In this document: positions 11,005 to 21,506 of the stretch, in pieces | How positions within the stretch are numbered: position 1 is the first letter of the stretch | Layout: every line of letters starts with the position of its first letter | Assembly (NCBI GenBank): GCA_964030785.1 | Contig: OZ034969.1 | Location: forward strand, 73,178,762 to 73,242,761 | Length of the DNA stretch: 64,000 nucleotides | DNA from: Siderastrea siderea | Taxonomy: Eukaryota; Cnidaria; Anthozoa; Scleractinia; Rhizangiidae | Direction of reading: 5' to 3' | The notes under the pieces: model-generated | Told to the model about the DNA's origin: nothing | Database searches by the model: none | Seen by the model: only the letters and a program-made list of their open reading frames with translations | Made by a program: the position numbers and the translations under genes

Positions 11005-12279
11005 TCAACTTACCAGCTCCATCTCTTTAGGTTGAACTAACCCACCGCCCTGTTCATCTCCGGCTTTTCTAGGCAATTTATCCGCAGAATTCCCTGATGA
11101 AGACTTTGACGAGGCCTTCCTAGAGCTGGAGCTTCCCCTCCTAATGAGAAGAAGAGAACGTCTATTGTCGCGGGATTTGTTGACCGAAGAGCTTCTTCGA
11201 AACGTGTTGAAGCCCAGTCCTTCTGTAGTATCCGCGCAGCATCTTTCACTGTCGCAGCGCAGAAGCTGTATAAATTCGCGACGGAATTCCGTGTTAACCA
11301 CAGAATAAATGATTGGATTCACCGACGAGTTTGTGCTCAGTAAAAGCCAGAAAATGCGAAGAGCATTCGGCATGTGTTTGAAACGACGAAAGGCTTGTCC
11401 TGGGTTTTCTAAGAAGAGAAATACTAGCCGGGTACTTTGCAGTGGCGCCATGCAGATCGCAAACACGATGACAACGGGGGCCAGAAGTTTTAAAGCGTGG
11501 CGATTTTGCCCGATTCTAGAGGCGAACTCTTTCCGCGCACTGTCTTCGGCTTTGAAGCTCGCACGCTTGTAACTATCATGTTTACGAATGTTGTCCTTTA
11601 GCTTAGTTCTGATGCGAATGTAGGTCAAGGAGATGATGCAGAGAGGACAAATGTAAAACGCAAGTAGACCGGTCGCCTGGTACATCTTCTGAGACAGTGC
11701 GTTTGGCCAACGGGGTTCACAAATCCTTATTCCAACTTTTGGATAGCTTTGCAGCTCCGTGACAAAAAACAACGGCATCACCAAGATAATAAACGACAGC
11801 AGATATATTAAGAACAGCACTCGTTTCGCAGTTTGAGCGTTCATCTGTGGCTTCATGCAATGTACCAGCATCCTGTAGCGGTGCAGAGCGATAGCGGTGA
11901 TACAACCGATGCCAACGCCGTAGAAGATGTGCGATAAAGGGACGATTGTCTTGCAAACAAACTCACCCAATGGCCACGAAAAGGATAGTTCTTTGCTCAG
12001 TACATGGAGTGGATAGACAATCAGTAGAATGCCCAAGTCGGCGATAGCGAGATGCAGAATAAAACGATTGCCAACAATTCTCAAGTTGCGTTTCCGCGAG
12101 GTGATGATGCACACAAGGACATTTCCAACATTGCCCACGAGGAAGACGAGAATTTGCAAAGAAAGAATGATAATTCGCGTGGTATCACCAAAACGATCCG
12201 GCAGAATCAATCCTCTTTGCGACGAATTTGTGGAGTTCGCAAGAGGAGACAACACTGTGGAACTAGCGTTTATAACCAT
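11005..12279 (-). CDS. Class A (rhodopsin-like) G protein-coupled receptor
   Basis: One open frame of 424 residues starting at the first in-frame ATG (12279), which has a strong initiation context (GCCATGG); the frame is open upstream but without an ATG. The N-terminus has N-glycosylation motifs (NAS, NST, NSS). Seven hydrophobic segments follow with family landmarks: GN in TM1 (residue 53), LAIAD in TM2 (D81), the TM3 cysteine (109) and loop-2 cysteine (187), proline in TM5 (212) and NPIIY in TM7 (321-325). Two landmarks are odd: the DRY motif is HRY (133-135) and the TM6 CWxP motif is CMAP (276-279). The long C-tail is rich in Ser and basic residues. It resembles peptide or amine receptors, but the ligand cannot be inferred. 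The last codons (LVS-stop) read through GTAAGT, a perfect donor, so the real C-terminus may be spliced. Confidence 0.85.
   Translation of the reverse strand: MVINASSTVLSPLANSTNSSQRGLILPDRFGDTTRIIILSLQILVFLVGNVGNVLVCIITSRKRNLRIVGNRFILHLAIADLGILLIVYPLHVLSKELSFSWPLGEFVCKTIVPLSHIFYGVGIGCITAIALHRYRMLVHCMKPQMNAQTAKRVLFLIYLLSFIILVMPLFFVTELQSYPKVGIRICEPRWPNALSQKMYQATGLLAFYICPLCIISLTYIRIRTKLKDNIRKHDSYKRASFKAEDSARKEFASRIGQNRHALKLLAPVVIVFAICMAPLQSTRLVFLFLENPGQAFRRFKHMPNALRIFWLLLSTNSSVNPIIYSVVNTEFRREFIQLLRCDSERCCADTTEGLGFNTFRRSSSVNKSRDNRRSLLLIRRGSSSSRKASSKSSSGNSADKLPRKAGDEQGGGLVQPKEMELVS
11008..11014 (-). promoter_or_regulatory. Candidate splice donor at GPCR 3' end
   Basis: On the minus strand the sequence reads GAGCTG then GTAAGT, an ideal 5' splice site three codons before the stop. 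If used, the exon ends at 11014 and the receptor tail continues in an exon not identified here. Confidence 0.4.
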
Positions 12280-12363
12280 GGCGTTTACAAGTGAACAACT
12301 CAAAGTTAACTGAACAGTGGCTTCGATGTCCTGTATGTGTACCGGATATTTATCTTTGCGCAC

Positions 12364-13780
12364 AGCTTTGATCGGTTGCTCATCTCCCAGCTTTATTCAT
12401 TAAAAAATGAAGGCTTTTATAGACCGCCGCCCGATATTGCATAAACTTTGAATTAATAACTGTCACGTTGGGCAAATTTTCCCTGCTCTAATGTTTCGTA
12501 TACGATACGAGGAATTAGTGAACGCTGCTATTACAGGAAACATCATTTACTTTCATTGGGTCAGTATCCTGTTTTGTTTAAGTTATCTTTCCTCAAACAG
12601 AAGACAAAAATCTCCGTAAAAAGACTTAAAAATTAACATGGATAGAAGTGGAGGTCATTTGACGCAGATCTAGACCAAACAAACACCCAGAACATTCAGT
12701 GCCCTAGGTTGGTTTTATTTCTTTTGCAATCTATTTGTTGGGACTTTTTATGGAATTGTATCTGTCAACCAAATGCTATTTTAGGCATCGACATTTCAAA
12801 AGCAGGTGAAAAAACAGTCATCCTTAGATTAATGGACTCCCCACAGCACGCGACTGAAAACACAACCTTTTGTATTTCTAGAAATTGCTTGAGTTTACAA
12901 GTAAAATTTTGCCGAGATCTTTTCGTGAACGTTCCAGAAAGAAATTGGAAAACGGAGGGTTCTCGTTTCAAATATTTTTAATTCAATGGTAGTCAGTTTT
13001 TTCAGGATACATGAAATACATTGTTTTTTACTTTCCTCCTTGCCTTCATCCTTTAAAAACGACAAATAGCTGGAAAATAAATTCAACATAACAGACTGAA
13101 TCGATTTTTATGAAACCCTAATTGTTTTGCCTTTATTCAGTTGTCGCATTTTTTATTTTCAGTTGTCGCAAAACATAAAAACGCCAGTATGATTTTCAGC
13201 CCAATAAAAACAAAGTTCTGACATTAAATTAACTGTCTATGAAATGCATTCGTTTTCATAACATCTTTAATAAACTCCTTCGTCAATCGTATAAAGTGGT
13301 TCTTTTACAAAATTTTATGTTAAATTTATCAGAGTCTGATCAAGTCGCTAAAAATACGTGTCATTTAGAACACTTTCCGGGACTTGTTTCCGCAACGCAT
13401 AAAAGAAGAGAGATTCATTATCCCTTATTCTCCAGGCTGGCAGGCCTACAACACGTAAAAACCGTTGCATGCAACAATTTTCATGGTTCGCAAGTCGCAG
13501 GATCGGTTTAAGTCGTGCTTCTTGTCACAAATGGCCTACTCGGCCGTAGCTTAAGGACGCAGGTGCTTCTTGATGCTGATGTACTGTTTATCTACTACCG
13601 CCATCAAGCGCGATGCCCCTTCACGCAAGCTTGATTTACCCGGCGACCACCACCATCTCGCGCGGTGCGCCTACACGCAAGGTATTTGCTAAGATAATAA
13701 AATGTTGTTTGTTGCGTGTGGCAGTTAACGGAATATTCAAGAGTTATTTCAATAATAGAAATAAAAGTACCAAAAAGGTT
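12364..13780. other. Non-coding stretch upstream of GPCR
   Basis: Presumed 5' flank of the GPCR, with many short frames on both strands. None shows a known family, so none is called. The promoter is not recognisable by eye. Confidence 0.4.
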
Positions 13781-13785
13781 AATAA

Positions 13786-13821
13786 TCCTAGGCGTTTCGG
13801 GCTTAGGCCTTCTTCGTAGGA
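13786..13821 (-). ncRNA. Hammerhead-like ribozyme remnant
   Basis: On the minus strand stem I pairs perfectly (UCCUA with UAGGA). Between the strands lie CGAAGA, a short GC stem, GAA, ACGC and C. One base of the CUGANGA core is missing, so activity is doubtful. It resembles the termini near the Penelope-like remnants elsewhere in the window. Confidence 0.35.
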
Positions 13822-13829
13822 GGCAAGTT

Positions 13830-16454
13830 GAAGTTAAAATTCGTTGGAGAGTGTGCCACGATGCCATATTTAAAAAAAAAGTTCGAAGATGACGTGATAC
13901 CAAGGTCCAATGAAATTAGAGGTTGTTAAGAGCTGCGTGGTATCCGCGAAGATGCGTGCGTGCGATGAAATCAAATAGAACGGTAGTCGGAGTTGAGGCC
14001 GCGCGGCTGACTGGTGCCCAGTTTAAAAATGAGGCGCATCTGATTCGCCTGTCGCTTTCGTTGCCTGTTTCCGTCACAGACCACGATGGACTATTTACGC
14101 GAGCGTTTATTTCGAGAAAAATAGAAAAACGTTTTTCATCTATTTATTTAGTAACACAGTAATTATAGGAAAATTTGCCAGGGAATCGAGTTTTACAATA
14201 TTGATTATGAAAAAGAGGATAAACAGGACAAAAAAAGCGAAACGTTATTTCCTTGTTCACTGACTGAGTTATTAAAACACTCGGCATGAAAGCTTGAACT
14301 CAAAACATCTTTGACAAAACTTGCCTTGGGCTCGTGTTTGTTCTCTTTCTTAAGGGTACTATCTGGAACATACTGGAAAACTGCTTTGTGATGCTTCTGT
14401 AAACCTCCTGACGGCCCCTCTTTACATGAAAATTGCTTGCAATTGCGCATGTCGAGATGACGCGTGCCGATCTCCAGTTTAAAATGAACAGGGCCTACAA
14501 CACATTTTAGGGCAGAAAACAGGTGAACTACGACTTACTACACACAGGCACTATAGCACAATATAAGTAACCTATCCAGGGATTAACCTTTATTCCCCCC
14601 ATTCCCAATGGCACCCAGTTGAAGAGCCAGGTATCGTAGCCTTCGCTTGAATTTCAGAGAAGTGCGTCCTAAAGTTCGTTTTGCAAAACACTGATATTCC
14701 AACAGCGCCATAAAATTTTTCTGTGCTGCTCGAGAGTTTTTATTGCAATGGTCGCACTTAACAATTTCATCCTCGGACTCAAAAGTTAGAACACAGTGAA
14801 ATAGCCTAATAAACAGCACAGGAGGACCGCTAAGTCACGGATCAGTATTTCATACATAAAAAGTATAGTTGGAGCGTCTGTTTTACTATGACATATCTTG
14901 TAGTCATTGTGGCAACGTGGGGTTGGGGTGGGGGGGGGGGGGGATTTTTCACTTTAGAATTTCATTAGTAAAGAAATATATATTTTTACTGGGGTGGATT
15001 TTTTTATTAATTGTTTTTTATTATTTTTATTTAGGTGCCCCAAATTAATTTACTGTTACTAAACCAGGAAACCGTAACCTGTGTAAACTAGATGCCCACG
15101 ACACTTTAATAGTGAAGATGACGGAAATTTACAAAGAAATAATTTACTGTTCGGAAAACTATGAAAAAAGCCACAATCAATAGACGGGCCAGGTGATGGG
15201 TTTTCGTGTTGGTGGCGGTGCAGTTTACTAATTATCTAAACACTGGAGGCGTAGAGTAAAAATAAGCGCTGGTCTATTTTCAGTGCGAAGTCTATTGTAT
15301 AGAAGTCAAAAACAAGAAATTAGTCCTTTGAAAATTCGCAGCTGTCTCCGTTTGCCGGAAGTAATTAGGTTTCAATAGTCAACCTTTGACCATAAAATGT
15401 TCTTCCTTGAAACGAAAGATTTCTGATTTCCTGTCTTAATTGTCCTAGCCCGAGAATTATGACATGTTTACCATTTCAATGATCGACCCAATGCAGTTAT
15501 CGACTAATCAATAATTTACCTAGTACGTTACTGAAACTAGAGCGCAATTTCGCAACCACCGCGGATACGCCGAGGAAAATGTTTGTTTTTTTTTGCAAAG
15601 TTCTGAAAACCAAAGTTTTGAAAACCAAACAACACTATGGGACGCACAGACATCCCCTACAGCTTTCACCTGAATAGGCACATGTTGGGTTTCGTCGCAG
15701 ATTCAAAAGTTTGAACCACCTTGCACGGCATAATTTTCAGCATCACAGGAAAGCACTGCTAAATAGCTTGTTTTTTTAGTGGACATCCTTTAGGACTTTT
15801 ATCCACAAAATCAAACAATATGAATCAGCAGAACCACCTTGTATCGTACAGCCAAAGAAAAGTTCTTCACACTACGGGAAAGTCCTGCGTAATAGCTTTT
15901 AGAATGACTCTCTTTCGCTATCAATCCCGCCGGCTCCCTGGGGAGTAATAGAAAGCGAACTCAGACCGTCTTCAGAAAATGGTCGCCCGTACGAATTTCA
16001 GTCTATTTGCCATGTTACATCGTTATAACGAATGGCCGTATTTATCTGTGAAGACGCATAATTCGTCAGAGACACATTATCCATCTTCTGAAAATAAATA
16101 CTGATAAGGCCAATAAAAGTTAAACGAGAGAGACTAAGTACAACAACTCCGGCACACATGAAAATGGCGGAAAAATCTTTGAAGGAAAACTAACTTCAGA
16201 AAATGGTGTGCGTTTTCCTGCTTTGAGCTTAATTTCTAATCAAAGGAAAGTCAAGAAGCAGTTCCAAAACAAACAGCTTTTGGAATGGCAGACGCATTTG
16301 GAATGGCAAAAGTGGTCAAGAAAACAGGATGCAGTAGAATGAAAATGTTTTTCGCGCTGTTTGAAAATTCCCGTTGAATTCGTCTATTTTTCGTCTCTCG
16401 CATCTATCTTTGCATTACTCTGCTCAGAGCTCAGACGAATAATGCGTCTGACGC
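13830..16454. other. Intergenic DNA with minor repeats
   Basis: Holds a poly-G run (about 14930-14942). A diverged duplication is centred on 15714-15775 and 15832-15900, sharing AACCACCTTG and a GGAAAG.CTGC.TAATAGCTT core. No gene is recognised. Confidence 0.4.
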
Positions 16455-16865
16455 TTATATTCCGTACTTATCTTGATGCATAATCCGCCTCAGACGCATT
16501 ATGCGTCTTCTAAGATAAATCCGGCCAATAACCTGAGCAAACAGCAAGAATTTGAGCATGGCTGAAAGGTCTCCTCCGCTGACCTCTGACACACCCACGC
16601 ACATATGGGATAAAGTTCCTATCGAATTTATAGTAACAAAATAGTTCACGTTTTGCAAAACATAAATTTGAATCAAACACATTATGTCAGCAGTCCATCT
16701 GAGCAGCCCGTGCAGCAAAATTTGGACATTTCCATCGTCGACTACATGGTGACAGTCGGCGCAGAAGATAAATAAAACGGCAGACTGATCCTTGCCGCTG
16801 AGAACAGACAGGTAACGTTGTAGAAATAAAAATGAAATATCGATGTAGTTACCAATGGCATTCAT
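16455..16865 (-). other. Unrecognised 136-codon open frame
   Basis: Begins with ATG at 16865 and runs 136 codons with hydrophobic stretches. It matches no family I know. Its C-terminal arginine-rich end coincides with inverted copies of an AGACGCATTATGCGTCT-like palindrome near 16430-16510, which points to repeat DNA. It is longer than most frames in this AT-rich region, so I record it, but I doubt it is a gene. Confidence 0.12.
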
Positions 16866-17824
16866 CAGTTTCCTGTTTGTGTCATTTAAAATGAAGCAAT
16901 CTCAACGTTTACAGTATACTTTTTATCGTACTCTTACTGCAAACTGTACGTCTGAACCCTATTCAGACTAGAGGGAGGCGGGGGGAATCTGCCCGTAACC
17001 CCAGTCCTTGTTCATCGAAGTTGACATTACCATAGCAACTACATTTTGTCGGTCGTTTTCTTGCAAATTTTCCTCTTTTTAATTGCAAAGCTACGACTTT
17101 CTTACGGTAAACTTTCACTGCCTTTTTCATAATTTTAGTGCTTTTATTTGTTAATCTTGATTACTTTTTGGTCAATATTAGGCATTTCGGAGGTTTTGGA
17201 AAAAATCAGGCTAAAACTTACTTGCGCGGCTAGATAACCAAACAACGTCTACTGAGGTCAGGAACCCTCAAACACAACCACCGTGGGAACTATTCTTAAA
17301 TGATAAACCACTTAAATGACTAAGTGGTTTAGACTTTGATTTGCACAGTCGACACGAGACAGACAAACCGTGTTCAGCACTACGTAAGGCACCAGCAGAA
17401 ACGCCGTTCAACAAGTGAAACAAAGTCCTCGGTTCTTTTAATTACAAGTTATAAGTGTTAATCAGCTTTCGAACGACCGGTGAGTTGTTTGCATTTCTGG
17501 AACCGCTTCTGTTGAGCAGACATACTGCATTGCTTTTTTTGGAACACAAGTAATCTGGACTAAGGGATGGTACATATTTTTCACCCAGATGGGTATCACA
17601 ATCACGGCTACATTCTGGCTTGTACTTATGGCGTACTCGGTACGCCACACCGTGGAGTGTATCAAGTTTGAAGAATCTTTGACCGAATCATACCTGAGCC
17701 AATAGCTAACAAAACGAACAGACGGAGTGGAATCATTGTTTATTATAATATAACTTACCGAAAAGAAAAGTTTCTGCCATTTTTTTAATAGAGCGACTTC
17801 TCTACTCGTGTGATATGAGGTGAC

Positions 17825-18090
17825 AGCCAATAAGTAAGGGAGCCAATCAGAGCACTTGCTTGCTTATGTCCAGAGGCTGTCTATATAATAACAGCTGATA
17901 GCCTGTTAGTAAGGGAGCCAATCAGAGTACTTGCTTGCTAACATCAAGGGGTTGTCTATATAATAACAGCTGATAGCCTGTTAATAGGAAGCCAATCAGA
18001 GCACTTGCTTGCTTATATCCAGAGGTTATCTATATAATAACAGCTGATAGCCTGTTAGTAAGGGAGCTTATATCAAGGGGCTGTTATTAT
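17825..18090. repeat. 75-bp tandem repeat with CCAAT and TATA-like boxes
   Basis: About 3.5 copies with successive starts near 17825, 17900, 17975 and 18049. Each full unit has GCCAATCAGAG, then CACTTGCTTGC, and about 40 bases later TATATAATA followed by the E-box CAGCTG. The fourth copy is truncated and runs into an ATA-rich tail. Confidence 0.85.
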
Positions 18091-19942
18091 AATAATAATG
18101 AATGCAGATAGACACCTGGAAACCGCATGACTATCAAAACCACACAGAACAACACCATTCCAGACCAAAAACTTGAAAAACAACTAAACACGATGTAGTT
18201 GCAATGAGTTTCTCAGAATACTGTGAGCTGATCTCGATCTATCCTGTTTACAACCAATACCGCAGTTGACTATATAAGGATGCACGTTCCATTGGCTGTA
18301 TTTCGGACTAAGAGTAAAGGGAACACTCCCTAAAAATAATTCCTCAAAATATAATCACTCGGCATTGACAATAATCATTCTGCAATCCCGGAAAGCAGCA
18401 AAAAATTTTGACGGCTGTTAGAAAATTCCGAAAATAGTGGCCAGACCCCCGAGGCTAACGACCCAAGATATAACACGAGAGCACGAGAGAAAATGTACAA
18501 ACCCAAAACAACAACTAGACTGCAAATGGAATGCAAATCACAATAGAAAATTCGTCAGCGAGGCTCAAAAATGATATGAGCTCACTATTATGATGGTCTA
18601 TTATTAATTTTAGGCGTGATCTGGCATGCTATCAAGAAAGAATTGCATTTATGACATGAATCATTATTCGTAGGAGTGTTTAAAAAAAGACTGGTTTCAT
18701 TAACTAGCTCAGTTTTGTGTTCCGTACGTCCAGATTATGGCGAGCAAGGCATTCATTTTGTGCTGGTATTAACATATCTACTCTAAAATTCAAGTAGTTT
18801 GTTATTAGCTATGTGCATCCTGGTTATAAGCAATATAAAAGACTATTTCCGGCTGTTTTTGGAAACATCCATTGATAGACTTGGTACGGTATGAACTTTG
18901 TTACTCCACTTGAAGTCATCATATTTTCAGACATAAAATACAAGTGGCTGCTTGCGTGATGAGGAGAGAAAGCACTCGATCAGTCCACTATGCGTCACTA
19001 AAACTAACTGTATGAAACTATGAGTCTAACTACCACAAGACTGTTCATGTATAGAACTCTGATGATTTTTCAGTGTAAAATTTCCAAGTTTGTTAACAGA
19101 TCTTTGCCGGCTCATTCAGCTGTGGAATGAAACGTAATTTGAATCATGTAGGTACTTTGTATATCGAACAAATTGAGTGGCCATGCAGTTCTAGTACTGT
19201 GCATTGTAAACTGGTGTATCCTGTTAAACGCAGACTGATATGTTGGCGCGTAAACTGCGGAAGAAACGTTGAGATGTGACTGAAAAAGAGTTCGTCCCGT
19301 CGCTTATTTTCCCTTCACACTTTTTCCTTGACATTTTATTTTCGCTCCCCGCGATAGTTTGAACGCGTGGGACACGCTACCAGTGTTATACTGATTACAG
19401 TGATTAAAACCTTTGGCTCGAGCGGGGGAGGATACTATATGGGTAACTGCGGCCACAAAGGTTTCTTTTGTTTTTATTCCAGTTTGGTATGTACTTTAGT
19501 GTTGTCTATTGTGATTTTGACCATTACTATTTCCTTTTCCCAGTCGTTGATCTACGGTTAAAATTTTCAATATTTTAATATATCATGCATAACATGGAAA
19601 TGTCTTAAATAAAATGTTGTCATTTAAAGTCTTGAAATATGTCTTGCCTAGTAATCTGTCAGTTTTTCTCCCCTCAAGCATCAATCTCTCCTCATGCATC
19701 CTGATGGTGGTGCATTAGTCTACCTTTAGGCATTTTACTGCCTCTTGATTTTGCCTTCCTTTCAGTTTTCCGTGAAAAGTTCGTTAGCAAACACGAAAAA
19801 TAGGTAAGTTCTCTATGTCTGAACTAACTTTAGGTAGTACGCAGAGGCCCAGAAACGAAGAAATTCAGTGGGAAATTTGAACAGCTCATTTGTCCCCCTC
19901 CCCCAACCTCGGCTCCTCGCAAATAAGAAAAGGTCGATGCCA
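18091..19942. other. Intergenic DNA, no gene seen
   Basis: AT-rich, with short frames only. A TATATAAGG near 18272 sits just beyond the tandem array, but no transcript can be supported. Confidence 0.4.
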
Positions 19943-19951
19943 GGCAAAAAT

Positions 19952-20073
19952 TAGCCTGCGAGCAGGCTCACGTAGTGTGTTATTAGCAGAGTATCTTGGC
20001 GGTGGAAGTCGCCTACTTCCACCGCCAAGATACTCGCGCGAATAACACACTAAGTGAGCCTGCTCGCAGGCTA
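19952..20073. mobile_element. Foldback MITE with 9-bp target duplication
   Basis: Arms of about 58 bases begin TAGCCTGCGAGCAGGCT and end with its complement; only about five bases separate them at the tip. The exact direct repeat GGCAAAAAT flanks it (19943-19951 and 20074-20082). Length of arms and duplication fit a non-autonomous Mutator-like element of the same style as 8901-8984. Confidence 0.85.
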
Positions 20074-20082
20074 GGCAAAAAT

Positions 20083-21436
20083 CCGAGTTTCATTGTAGTG
20101 TCTCACTGCTTTGCCTTCCGGCACACATACAACGTTTCCGATTTTTTTCAGAGACATTTTCAATTTTCTCCGCGACAAATGTTACGTGCGTGCAGGCACA
20201 GACGGGAAAACACTATTAGATTTCCTTCATTCAAACGAGGACGCGCACGTGTAAAAGCCTCCGGTAACCCACGCTACCTATACGGCCTTACCGCATGCCA
20301 GTAAATGTGTACTGGTGAAAAGACACTGGAGATAGTCCTGCGATGGGCTTTCATCTAACCCAGGCTGCATCAAACTACCGGTCCAACGTGCCATCGTGTA
20401 ATGCGAAGCGCGCTCTGAGTGCCAGGTGTATCTGGGCTTCAATTGCGTTTTTTTTCGTGCATCGCGCCGCGGCTCCCCGACAAGTACCCGCGAGTTCATC
20501 AGCGTTTGACAACGGCAAAGAAAAATCGCTTCTTATTAGTTTATAGAAGTCTAACGAGAAGAGCTGCTCTTATTCTTCACAAAAGCGCGGGAAAACGAAT
20601 TGTTTAACTTAGAGTAGCGGAAGAGAACAGAGATCCGTGATCATTTTTGCTGTTTAGTAAATGGACATCCTTGAATAAATCATGTAGGAAAAAATTCAGC
20701 GAATTGAAGAACAATTTTAAGTGCACTTTCCATAAAAGAAAATGGAACTCGGACTAATGACGACCAAATGGTACAATAATGATTACTTTCATCTTTCCGG
20801 TAGTCCAATCCCCGCTTTGGATTTTTAAATAGATTTTCTGGTGAAATTGCGAATTCGCGCAGGAAAATCGCGAAGGAAATTGAGGACACTTGACGGTAAA
20901 ATAACACCCTGGCTGGCTCGCTTCATCGACAAGTCTAACAAAGGTGGAAGTTCTTTTATTCTCTTCGATACTGCATAAAAGACTTTCTAAAACCCACGAA
21001 TTCTATGAAGTGAAAAGGCCTCTTTCTTTTAGCGTTGTAATGTTCTAAAACTTCGCTAATCCGTTTCGTGATTGGCTAGTCTCAAAGGAATGATTAGTGG
21101 GTTATTGTTCTCGGCATGGAATATTTCCTTCTGCAAAGTAAATAAATTACTAGCCGTCGCATAGCTGTCAAATTCCGAGTCGATATCAGACCTTACGCAG
21201 AGACGACTTTGTGACTCAGACACTTCAGAGTTTATGCCGCTTGGCTTAAAACGTTAGGCTTTGAGTTCGAAGGCGAAATTCAGAAAGCAAATAGCTTGGG
21301 ATCGCCGTGTTTGAGGGGTGTTTGTTAGGTGCAAAGGCTTTGGCACAGTGGGGGGTTGAATACGTCACTTTTTATGTTGTGGCTAGTTTCAATCGAATCG
21401 CGAATCGATGGCTTCCTCTAGTTTCAACTGATCAAT
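20083..21436. other. 5' flank of BMP receptor gene
   Basis: Presumed promoter and 5' UTR region. A TACGTCACTTTTT motif near 21361 resembles a CRE-type site and lies about 75 bases before the start codon. No other gene is recognised. Confidence 0.35.
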
Positions 21437-21506
21437 ATGGCGACGAGAACTGGAAAAAGTGTGTTTCTCCTTTGGTGCTTCATCTTTCTTTGCTATCTGG
21501 TACAAG
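21437..21506 (+). CDS. BMPR1: BMP receptor exon 1: signal peptide
   Basis: ATG at 21437 opens 23 codons, with a basic start followed by a hydrophobic core ([14 protein letters not shown]), a typical secretion signal. It ends phase 1 at CAAG followed by GTAAGC. It is 6.5 kb from the next exon, so it is linked by phase, strand and its role, not by overlap. Confidence 0.8.

Noticed and set aside
12280..12363. Longer GPCR N-terminus (28 more residues)
   Set aside because: That extension begins at GTG, not ATG; the ATG at 12279 has a strong initiation context.
17462..17830. 122-codon minus-strand open frame
   Set aside because: No family resemblance and its start lies in the 75-bp tandem array.
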